In this document: piece by piece, positions 33,334 through 40,857 of the stretch | Numbering within the stretch: the stretch's first letter is position 1 | Layout of the letters: the number at the start of each line of letters is the position of its first letter | Source: Labilibaculum filiforme | GTDB taxonomy: Bacteria > Bacteroidota > Bacteroidia > Bacteroidales > Marinifilaceae | NCBI RefSeq assembly: GCF_002843315.1 | Contig: NZ_MVDD01000027.1 | Span: 1 to 44,161, forward strand | Direction of reading: 5' to 3' | DNA length: 44,161 bases | Notes under the pieces: model-generated | Databases searched by the model: none | The model's input: only the letters and a program-made list of their open reading frames with translations | Told to the model about the DNA's origin: nothing | Translations under genes and position numbers: made by a program

Positions 33334-33341
33334 CAAATATA
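33334..33341 (-). promoter_or_regulatory. Predicted -7 box for the candidate small RNA
   Basis: On the minus strand the sequence is TATATTTG, an exact TAnnTTTG match, in a region without a coding gene and pointing at the hairpins and terminator. No good -33 element is visible. Confidence 0.45.
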
Positions 33342-33450
33342 ATAGATCTTTTCTTACTATTGATTGGTTAATTGTTCTTTTTCGTTGTGAATTGTTGAAT
33401 AACATGAAAATTTGATTACAAATTGCAATGTGGGTATGTTGGTGAGCAGG

Positions 33451-34152
33451 TTATAGTATCTGCTTAATTTCTAATAAATCATTGATCTCAAAAGTTGGCT
33501 TGTCTTTGTGCTTGATTTTGTTTGAATTAAAAAAAACTTGATCCATTTTCACCTTTTTTGCCCCTGCAATGTCAGTAGTGAGATCGTCTCCAATCATTAT
33601 ACTATTGTTTGCAGTAGCACCAGTCTTAGCAAATGCATATTCAAATATTTGTGTAGTTGGTTTGTTTGCCCCTGCATCTTCCGATGTTATTATTTCGGTG
33701 AAGTAGGGAGCTAATTTTGAGTTTTTTAATTTTTTCCCTTGTACCTCATTAAAACCATTGGTAATAATATGCAATTGGTATGCTTTGTTTTTTAAATACT
33801 CGAGAATGAGAAGTGTATTTGGGAATGTAGCTGTTTGCAAGGGACTTATATCAATGAAATCCTGCGCTATTTCTTTTGCCAAATCTAAATCATCATTCCC
33901 TGCTTCCTTTAATGTTAGATAAAACCTCCGATACATCAGGTCTTCCTTTTTTATTCTGTCTTGATAGTAGGCATTCCACAGTTTTCCGTTATGATATTCG
34001 TAGCGGGATTTAAAAAATAGAAAACTCCCAAAGTTTGTTTGCAGTTGGTAATCTCGGTATAGTTGGTGTAGACTAACCTCAGAGTTTTTATTGAAATCCC
34101 AAAGAGTGCGGTCTAGATCGAAAAATATGTGTTTGTATTTTGAGTTTGTCAT
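33451..34152 (-). CDS. yjjG: HAD-superfamily phosphatase, YjjG-type nucleotidase
   Basis: The 233-residue product has the HAD motifs: I, FFDLDRTLWD with D12 and D14; II, HIITNGFNEVQ; III, a lysine in SEDAGANKPTTQIF; IV, MIGDDLTTDIAGA. The helical cap (about 20-95) and the sequence around NGFNEVQGKKL match YjjG-like pyrimidine 5'-nucleotidases, which dephosphorylate non-canonical pyrimidine nucleotides. Substrate assignment is by family only. It is divergent from the adhesin-like cluster. Confidence 0.85.
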   Translation of the reverse strand: MTNSKYKHIFFDLDRTLWDFNKNSEVSLHQLYRDYQLQTNFGSFLFFKSRYEYHNGKLWNAYYQDRIKKEDLMYRRFYLTLKEAGNDDLDLAKEIAQDFIDISPLQTATFPNTLLILEYLKNKAYQLHIITNGFNEVQGKKLKNSKLAPYFTEIITSEDAGANKPTTQIFEYAFAKTGATANNSIMIGDDLTTDIAGAKKVKMDQVFFNSNKIKHKDKPTFEINDLLEIKQIL

Positions 34153-34215
34153 TTAACCTGCTTTTTTTGAAACTTCGTTTGGAGTCGTTACCTTAATATA
34201 ATTAAACAAAAATGA

Positions 34216-34223
34216 TAATTTTG
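34216..34223 (+). promoter_or_regulatory. Predicted -7 box for the first adhesin-like gene
   Basis: TAATTTTG fits TAnnTTTG, 51 nt before the ATG at 34274. Confidence 0.45.
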
Positions 34224-34273
34224 CGTAAGAATAAGTAATAAATGAGTTTTATTTTGAACCCAAGATTGTTTAA

Positions 34274-36175
34274 ATGAATAAAATTTTAATTACCACTCTA
34301 TTATTGATTCTATTTGTAGGAGCTGTAACAGCGCAAACTGTTATTGTTACAAATCCTCAATGTAAAGGTGGTACTGGTGAAATATCAGTTTCTGTTAATC
34401 CATCTGGAACATATTTTGTTGGATTACAGGTTGGTGGAGTTTGGTATGGTTATGAGTATTTTTCATCTAATCATACTTTTTCAAACTTGCCTGAAACGAC
34501 TTACCAAGTTATCGTGTATCGTAGAATAAATGCATGGAATATTATTTATAATGGAAACCATACTATTGTTGCATCGGATACTCAAAATCCTGTTTTTCAA
34601 AACCCTCAAACAGATATTGCCATAAATGCATCTGGTGATGCATGTGGAGAGATCGTTGATTATGTTATTCCTGTGGCTACAGATAATTGTTCTGCTTATG
34701 TTGGAACTTTAGCCGGATTTTCTTACTTGGGAGAATTAAATAATCATACCTATTACTATTCCAATGGAACAGCTACGGCACAAAATGCTATGTTGGCGGC
34801 GGCTAATGTGGGAGGCCATTTAGTAACTATTACCAGTCAGGCCGAAAATGATTTTGTCGATAACTTAGTTGATGGTGTTTGGATAGGCTTAAACGATGCT
34901 GCCAGCGAAGGTACTTTTGTTTGGTCTAACGGAGAAGCTGTTTCTTTTACCAATTGGAATGGTGTTGAACCAAATGATTATGGTACTGGCGAAGACTATA
35001 CCGAAATGTACAGCACTGGTAAATGGAATGATTTGCCAGATACATACACTAGAAGATATGTGGTAGAATTTGAAGGAGCTTTGGTTACGCAAACCACAGG
35101 ATTACCTTCAGGTTCTTTATTTCCTGTGGGTACTACGGTAAATACGTTTGTAGCAACCGACAATGCTGGTAATACTGCAACGCATAGTTTTAGTGTAATT
35201 GTTAAGGATATTACTCCTCCTGCCATTTCTGCTTTACGGGCAGATTATTATGATGGTAGAAGTTTCGATACATTTAAAGAAACCTTAGAGGTTGATGAAT
35301 TAAACTACTCTTGGGGAACAGGTGCACCAGAATCGACTTTGGTTGGAACTGATAATTTTTCAGTGCGATTTCAAGGGAGTGTTCAGGCTGTTAATGCAGG
35401 AACTTATACCTTTTATACAACTTCAGACGATGGTGTTCGTCTGTGGGTTGCAGGACAACAAGTCGTAAATAATTGGACGGATCATGGAACTACTACAAAT
35501 TCTGGTACAATTACTTTGTCGGCAGGACAAATTGCTCCAATTGTATTGGAGTATTATGAGCGTGGTGGTGGTGCAGTTATCAAATTAGAATGGGTGGGGC
35601 CAGGCGTTTCACGTCAATTTGTAACTAGTAATGGTTCTGGATCAGGGGTCTGTCAAGATGTTACTGTGGATGTTAGTACTACAGGTTCTTATAATCTTAC
35701 CGTAGATGAGGTGGATCCTGGATATTCGGACGAGTGTGGAATCGCTTCACGAATTCTTAGTAAAACGACTTTTACTTGTAATGATTTAGGTGCAAATTCG
35801 GTGACTCTCACGGTTACTGATGTAAATGGTAATTCTTCAAATTGTGTAATAGATGTAATTGTGATTGGAGGACCAGCAATTGATCTTGCTGTGCTTGGAG
35901 CTACTGAATGTGTTGGTTCCGATGCCGATCTTACCATACAAGCCAGTGAGAGTGGGGTTGTGTATACTGCCTATAAAGATGGAGTCCAAATTGGAAGCTC
36001 TGTAACGGGAAATGGTTCGGATATTCTTTTAAGTATTTCCACAACAGGCTTTTCGGAAGGAAATAATACAATTAGTTTTAAAGCACAAAGTGGCGCTTGT
36101 TTTTCCGACCTCACAAATACTGCAGTGCTTGTATTACAAGGTATTCCAACTCCAACTGGAATATATCATGAGTAA
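34274..36175 (+). CDS. Exported multi-domain protein: HYR with nested C-type lectin, PA14, GIYHE C-terminus
   Basis: The 633-residue product has a signal peptide (about 1-20, ending VTA). Domains in order: a SprB-like N-terminal beta domain (22-100); a HYR domain split in two (104-139, ending VATDNCS, and 270-312, VTQTTGLPSGS to SFSVIVKD); inside it a C-type lectin domain (about 141-268, with GGHLVTITSQAEND, WIGLNDAASEGTFVWSNG, NWNGVEPND and KWNDLP); a PA14 domain (321-452, DDGVRLWV, GAVIKLEW); a second HYR-like unit (458-531); and a beta domain to about 622. It ends in PTPTGIYHE. No type IX secretion C-terminal domain, membrane helix or LPxTG is visible. Carbohydrate binding is inferred from the lectin and PA14 folds. 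It is first in a cluster of three similar genes. Confidence 0.85.
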   Translation: MNKILITTLLLILFVGAVTAQTVIVTNPQCKGGTGEISVSVNPSGTYFVGLQVGGVWYGYEYFSSNHTFSNLPETTYQVIVYRRINAWNIIYNGNHTIVASDTQNPVFQNPQTDIAINASGDACGEIVDYVIPVATDNCSAYVGTLAGFSYLGELNNHTYYYSNGTATAQNAMLAAANVGGHLVTITSQAENDFVDNLVDGVWIGLNDAASEGTFVWSNGEAVSFTNWNGVEPNDYGTGEDYTEMYSTGKWNDLPDTYTRRYVVEFEGALVTQTTGLPSGSLFPVGTTVNTFVATDNAGNTATHSFSVIVKDITPPAISALRADYYDGRSFDTFKETLEVDELNYSWGTGAPESTLVGTDNFSVRFQGSVQAVNAGTYTFYTTSDDGVRLWVAGQQVVNNWTDHGTTTNSGTITLSAGQIAPIVLEYYERGGGAVIKLEWVGPGVSRQFVTSNGSGSGVCQDVTVDVSTTGSYNLTVDEVDPGYSDECGIASRILSKTTFTCNDLGANSVTLTVTDVNGNSSNCVIDVIVIGGPAIDLAVLGATECVGSDADLTIQASESGVVYTAYKDGVQIGSSVTGNGSDILLSISTTGFSEGNNTISFKAQSGACFSDLTNTAVLVLQGIPTPTGIYHE

Positions 36176-36283
36176 TGTTTTGTTAATCAACAATCTAAAT
36201 CTATTTGTTTGGCAAGCGTAAAGTTCAGAAAAAATTAAACAAAATCGTTTTTTAGGCGTATGTATCAATTAAGAATAATTAAC

Positions 36284-36291
36284 TATTTTTG
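36284..36291 (+). promoter_or_regulatory. Predicted -7 box for the second adhesin-like gene
   Basis: TATTTTTG fits TAnnTTTG, 43 nt before the ATG at 36335, so this gene probably has its own promoter although it follows its neighbour by 159 bp. Confidence 0.45.
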
Positions 36292-36334
36292 GCCCCGACT
36301 ATTTAATCTGCCTGATATCTCTGAAAATTAGCCT

Positions 36335-39300
36335 ATGAAAGATTCTACTCAAAATATTTTTATAAAATTATCTTTACTGATTTTCTTTCTTTCTCTAAGT
36401 GGTTCCCTTTTGGGGCAGACTGCTACTTTAGTACATCCTACAACTAGCGTAAGTAAGGATGGAAGTATTACGATAAGTGATTGGTCTGGTAATAAAAGAA
36501 GAATTGTGATAGATGGAGATTGGCAAGTGAAAAATGTAGTGGATTTTAGCGGGTTAGATGAGGGAGATTACGTATTTGAGTATTGGGAGAAGGTAGGAAA
36601 AAATTGGATGAAAATTTCAGAGGAGACTTTAAGTCTTGTAGCGGGGGCTTTATCGTATTGTTCTTCTTCTGGAAATATAAGTTATGATACTAGCATCACA
36701 GGAGTAACTATCAATACGATAAATAAAGTTACACCAAGTAATAAAACGAGTGGTTATAATGATTTTACCTCAGAATCAACAGATGTTATTGTTGGAAATT
36801 CTTACAATTTAACAGTCAATTTAAATACTGATTATGGCGCATATACAGTATATGCAGTTGCTTGGATTGACTGGAATCAAAATGCAGACTTTGAGAATTC
36901 CGAAATTTATCATTTAGGAACCGCCTATAATACGACTAACGGACCAACAAGTGGATCTCCTTATTCAATTTCTGTTCCGTCAAGTGCATTGTTGGGTGCT
37001 ACTCGTATGCGAATTTCTGCAAAATGGGATGTCGAGCCAACAGCTTGTGAGAATAATTTTGATGGTGAAGTCGAAGATTATACTTTAAATATAGTTTCTA
37101 ATGGTGCAATGCCAGTAGCAAAATGTAAGGATCAAACAATTCAATTAGATGCTTTAGGGAATGCTAGTATAAGTGCAGCAGATATAAATAATGGGAGTAG
37201 TGATGTTGAAACTTCTACAGCTAGTCTTATTTTAAGTTTGGATAAAAGTACTTTTGATTGTTCAGATATTGGGACTAATGATGTAGTGTTATCGGTTGAG
37301 GATGAGGATGGAAATGTATCAACTTGTACCGCCACAGTTACCGTTCAAGATCAGGTAGCTCCATCGTTGCTAAATTTGAATGCCGACTATTACACAGGAA
37401 TAAATTTTGGCGAGTTAAAATATTCAGAATCGGTATCGGAGATTAATAATAGTTGGGCATATGGCTCACCTAATGAGAGTCTTGTAGGGCTTGACTATTT
37501 TACTATTCGTTACAGTGGAACTTTCGTTGTTCCAGTAGCTGGAAATTATACTTTTTATACCAACTCCGATGATGGTGTACGACTTGTAGTTGATGGTACC
37601 ACCGTTGTTGATAATTGGAATTACCAAGCTCCAACAGAAAAACAGGGCACTATAAATTTGGCTTCAGGACAACACACCATTAAGTTGGAATATTTTGAAA
37701 ATTCAGGTGGTGCAGTTATTGAATTGAGATGGGAATCGGTAGATGCAGGGGTTTCCAAGCAGATTTTTTCTAAAACGTCTATTTTAAATAGTACTGTAAT
37801 TGAAACTACTTTGAAATTAAATACATCTGGTACTGCAACACTTGCTGCGACAGATGTAGATCCAGGTTTTCTTGATAATTGCGGGGTAACTTCTAGAACT
37901 CTCAGTAAAACAAATTTTACAACTGCAGATGTAGGAACGAATACGGTAGTATTAACGGTTAAAGATGATAGTGGCAATTCTACTAGTATTAATGTAACAG
38001 TAATTGTTGAACCTTCCACTCCTGAAGTCGTTTTGTCCGTATCCCCAAGTTCAATTATTGAGAATGGTGGAAACACTTTTGTTACAGCTACATTAACAGG
38101 AATTGCTTCAACCGATGTTCTTGTTAATCTAATTATGTCTGGGACGGCTTCAACTTCAGATTATTCAATATCCAAACTACAAATTAAAATACCTGCGGGG
38201 AGTTTAAGTGCTAGCGTCACGATTAGTTCGGTGAATGATGCTATTATTGAAGGAAACGAAATATTGAATGTTAACATTTCAAGTATTACAGGAGGTACTG
38301 GTGGTGGAACTCAAATGGTGATGATCACAATAGTTGATGATGATTTTCCATCTGAAGAATCAATTGAAGTTAACAGACAAGCAAACGGACTTTATGATAC
38401 GCCTGAAAAATTAGTCAGTGATGTTTTAGTTACGGGCTGTTTAAAAGCAGATAATATCACTTATTCAGGTGATGACAAAGATGGAGTTGGTTATTTTAGT
38501 GCAGGGGATTCTGATTTTCCATTATCATCAGGAGTGATTATATCTACAGGTAAAGTCCGAAATGCTGAGGGAGAAAATGATGGAGGTAATAAAAGTGATA
38601 ATATTGATGGGTCTGCTTATGATCCAGATGTTTTTCGTTTGGCAGGATATTCAGCGCAAGATGCGCAAATTTTAGAGTTTGATTTTGTTCCTGCAGGGGA
38701 TCAATTAGAGTTCAATTATATATTTGCATCTGATGAATATCATGAATTTGTTGGAAGTGCATATAATGATGTGTTCGGTTTTATTTTAAGTGGTCCTGGA
38801 ATTAATGGTTCGTTTTCAAATGGGGGTGAAAATATTGCTTTAATCCCTAGTAGTACTGATAATGTATCGATAAATAATGTAAATAGGAGTTCAAATTCTT
38901 TGTATTATGTAGATACTCCTGCTGATTTCGCCACTAGCTTTGATGGAAGGACAACGGTTTTAACTGCTCGTGCAAGTGTTACTCCTTGCGAAACTTATCA
39001 CATTCGTTTAATTATTTCCGATGTGTCGGATAATAAGATAAATTCAGCCGTTTTTCTTGAGGCAGAAAGTTTTAAATCAAACGAAGTGGAAATTCAAAAT
39101 GGAATTGGTGTTGAGGACGATGTTGATTTTATGTATGAAGGTTGTGGCGGTAGTTACATTAAATTTGTTCGAAAAGAGGATTTTGAGGATGAAATGACTT
39201 TCGAATTGAATATCTCAGGTACTGCTGCAAATGGAGTTGATTATTTGTATGTGGATCAATATGGAAATCAAATTGGTGATGGTAAAATTCCAACTACCGT

Positions 39301-40507
39301 AACTTTACCAGCAGGTTTAGATGAATTGGTTTATTACTACAAAGCCGTTTCTGATTCAAATATTGAGGGTGATGAAGAATTGCGCTTGTCTTTTTTAAAG
39401 AATTGTCCTTGTTCTGCTCCAGATTATTACGAAAAAGTGGTGACAATAATTGATATTCCTGAAATTCAGGCTTCTCCAACTAGTCTGGTGTCTTGTTTAG
39501 GTGCCACTCCAGTTGCAACAATTACTATCGATTTGAAGTCTGGATTAGATCCATCTGACTATCAGTATAGTATAGATGGTGGTTCTTTTCAGGATAATAA
39601 TGTTTTTACTTTGAGCAATCCTACTGTTGGAGAATCACATACAGTGACGGTACAGGATCGATTTGCTTGTCAGTCTGCTAGTTTCGAAATTGTTATGCCA
39701 GCTGTTACTCCAATTGCCGCAGAAGCTGGTCCTTCTAAAACTATTTGCGAGGGAAAAACAGTAAATCTGGATGGAAGTGGAGGTATCTATTACGAATGGT
39801 CATGTTCCCCCAAATCTGGAGAGACATATTTGAGTAATATAAATGCATCAAATCCAACTGTTTCTGCTGATATCCCTTTTGGTACATATACTTTTACGCT
39901 AACAGTTAAAGAGTCTAACTCAGCAACAGCTTCTTGTGTCGATACAGATTTTATGGTTCTTACGGTAAACGAAAATTCACACTTCTCAATAATATCCGAT
40001 AAAACAGAATATTGCAGTGGTGAGGTAATTAATTTGTCTTCTACTATTTTGAATAGTAGTGGTGGCGATTCTTATTCTTGGACTCCTCTTGGTGGTATTG
40101 ATAGCCCAACTTCGGCTAATACTACAGCGAGTTATAGCACAACCGTGTTAAGTGCTAAAGATTTTTCTCTTACAATTACGAAATCGAATGGTTGTAAAAA
40201 TACAGAGTACATATCGGGAGTATTAATTAATCCGCATCCTGTTTTGTCTCTTAAAGCAAGCAGTAATACATGCTCTAATGGAAGTGATGGGGTATTGAAT
40301 GTTAATGTTACGGGTGGCACTCGAATGGGTACTAGTCCATTCTATGATTTTTCTTGGAGTCATAATGGTTCTTTAAATTCACCAGATGCTACAGGACTTG
40401 GTGCTGGGAACTATACAATTACTGTTACCGATGCAAAATCATGTTCAAGTATTGCAACTTATGATGTTGCGACCGAACCAGAACCTAAAGGAATCTATCA
40501 TGAGTAG
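36335..40507 (+). CDS. Giant exported adhesin-like protein with PA14, Calx-beta and choice-of-anchor L domains, GIYHE C-terminus
   Basis: The 1390-residue product has a signal peptide (1-28). Domains in order: a SprB-like N-terminal domain; GEVED domain (about 150-253, WIDWNQNADFEN, GEVEDYTL); HYR-like unit (259-338, CKDQTIQLDALGNASISA); PA14 (345-480, NSDDGVRLVVDG) set between HYR-like units; second HYR-like unit (488-558); Calx-beta (565-669); choice-of-anchor L (about 688-912, LEFDFVPAGDQLEFNYIFA, NDVFGFILSGPG); a second Calx-beta-like domain (918-1040); two or three SprB/PKD-like modules (1045-1300); and a last SprB repeat (1305-1380). It ends EPEPKGIYHE. It is paralogous to its upstream neighbour in the N-terminal, PA14 and C-terminal parts. 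It probably acts at the cell surface in adhesion. No recognised sorting domain is present. Confidence 0.85.
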   Translation: MKDSTQNIFIKLSLLIFFLSLSGSLLGQTATLVHPTTSVSKDGSITISDWSGNKRRIVIDGDWQVKNVVDFSGLDEGDYVFEYWEKVGKNWMKISEETLSLVAGALSYCSSSGNISYDTSITGVTINTINKVTPSNKTSGYNDFTSESTDVIVGNSYNLTVNLNTDYGAYTVYAVAWIDWNQNADFENSEIYHLGTAYNTTNGPTSGSPYSISVPSSALLGATRMRISAKWDVEPTACENNFDGEVEDYTLNIVSNGAMPVAKCKDQTIQLDALGNASISAADINNGSSDVETSTASLILSLDKSTFDCSDIGTNDVVLSVEDEDGNVSTCTATVTVQDQVAPSLLNLNADYYTGINFGELKYSESVSEINNSWAYGSPNESLVGLDYFTIRYSGTFVVPVAGNYTFYTNSDDGVRLVVDGTTVVDNWNYQAPTEKQGTINLASGQHTIKLEYFENSGGAVIELRWESVDAGVSKQIFSKTSILNSTVIETTLKLNTSGTATLAATDVDPGFLDNCGVTSRTLSKTNFTTADVGTNTVVLTVKDDSGNSTSINVTVIVEPSTPEVVLSVSPSSIIENGGNTFVTATLTGIASTDVLVNLIMSGTASTSDYSISKLQIKIPAGSLSASVTISSVNDAIIEGNEILNVNISSITGGTGGGTQMVMITIVDDDFPSEESIEVNRQANGLYDTPEKLVSDVLVTGCLKADNITYSGDDKDGVGYFSAGDSDFPLSSGVIISTGKVRNAEGENDGGNKSDNIDGSAYDPDVFRLAGYSAQDAQILEFDFVPAGDQLEFNYIFASDEYHEFVGSAYNDVFGFILSGPGINGSFSNGGENIALIPSSTDNVSINNVNRSSNSLYYVDTPADFATSFDGRTTVLTARASVTPCETYHIRLIISDVSDNKINSAVFLEAESFKSNEVEIQNGIGVEDDVDFMYEGCGGSYIKFVRKEDFEDEMTFELNISGTAANGVDYLYVDQYGNQIGDGKIPTTVTLPAGLDELVYYYKAVSDSNIEGDEELRLSFLKNCPCSAPDYYEKVVTIIDIPEIQASPTSLVSCLGATPVATITIDLKSGLDPSDYQYSIDGGSFQDNNVFTLSNPTVGESHTVTVQDRFACQSASFEIVMPAVTPIAAEAGPSKTICEGKTVNLDGSGGIYYEWSCSPKSGETYLSNINASNPTVSADIPFGTYTFTLTVKESNSATASCVDTDFMVLTVNENSHFSIISDKTEYCSGEVINLSSTILNSSGGDSYSWTPLGGIDSPTSANTTASYSTTVLSAKDFSLTITKSNGCKNTEYISGVLINPHPVLSLKASSNTCSNGSDGVLNVNVTGGTRMGTSPFYDFSWSHNGSLNSPDATGLGAGNYTITVTDAKSCSSIATYDVATEPEPKGIYHE

Positions 40508-40857
40508 AGAGTTTAACATTTCGAGAAATGGAGGCTAACTAATAAAAAAGAGTTCGAACGAAAAGGAATATGAAAGTTTAAATGTACTGAATTGTGTTTC
40601 TTTACTCATTTTAGATTAAAGTTGTTCGTTTGTTGATTAAAATGATTATTTTGTAGATAAGGGAATAAAAAGAGTATTAAAACAGGTCCGAAATCATTGA
40701 TTTATATATGTTTATTGATGATTTAAGTTAATAAAAGCCTTGTTTATTATAAAAAAACAAAACACTTTTTAACAATTGCCGTATCAATGAGTAGTTGTAA
40801 TGAAAAATGAGTTGCTTTGCTAATTGACAAATAAGTTTCATCTTAAAAATATAACGC
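40508..40857 (+). other. 350-bp AT-rich gap before the third adhesin-like gene
   Basis: No open reading frame longer than a few codons, no strong terminator and no clear TAnnTTTG box were found on either strand. A short inverted sequence TTGTTT...AAACAA lies near 40741-40773. The promoter of the next gene must lie here or upstream. Confidence 0.6.

Noticed and set aside
34274-40507. Type IX secretion C-terminal domains in the first two adhesin-like proteins
   Set aside because: The final 80 residues are ordinary beta or SprB-like modules followed directly by GIYHE; none of the usual C-terminal domain blocks is visible. A profile search could still find a divergent one.
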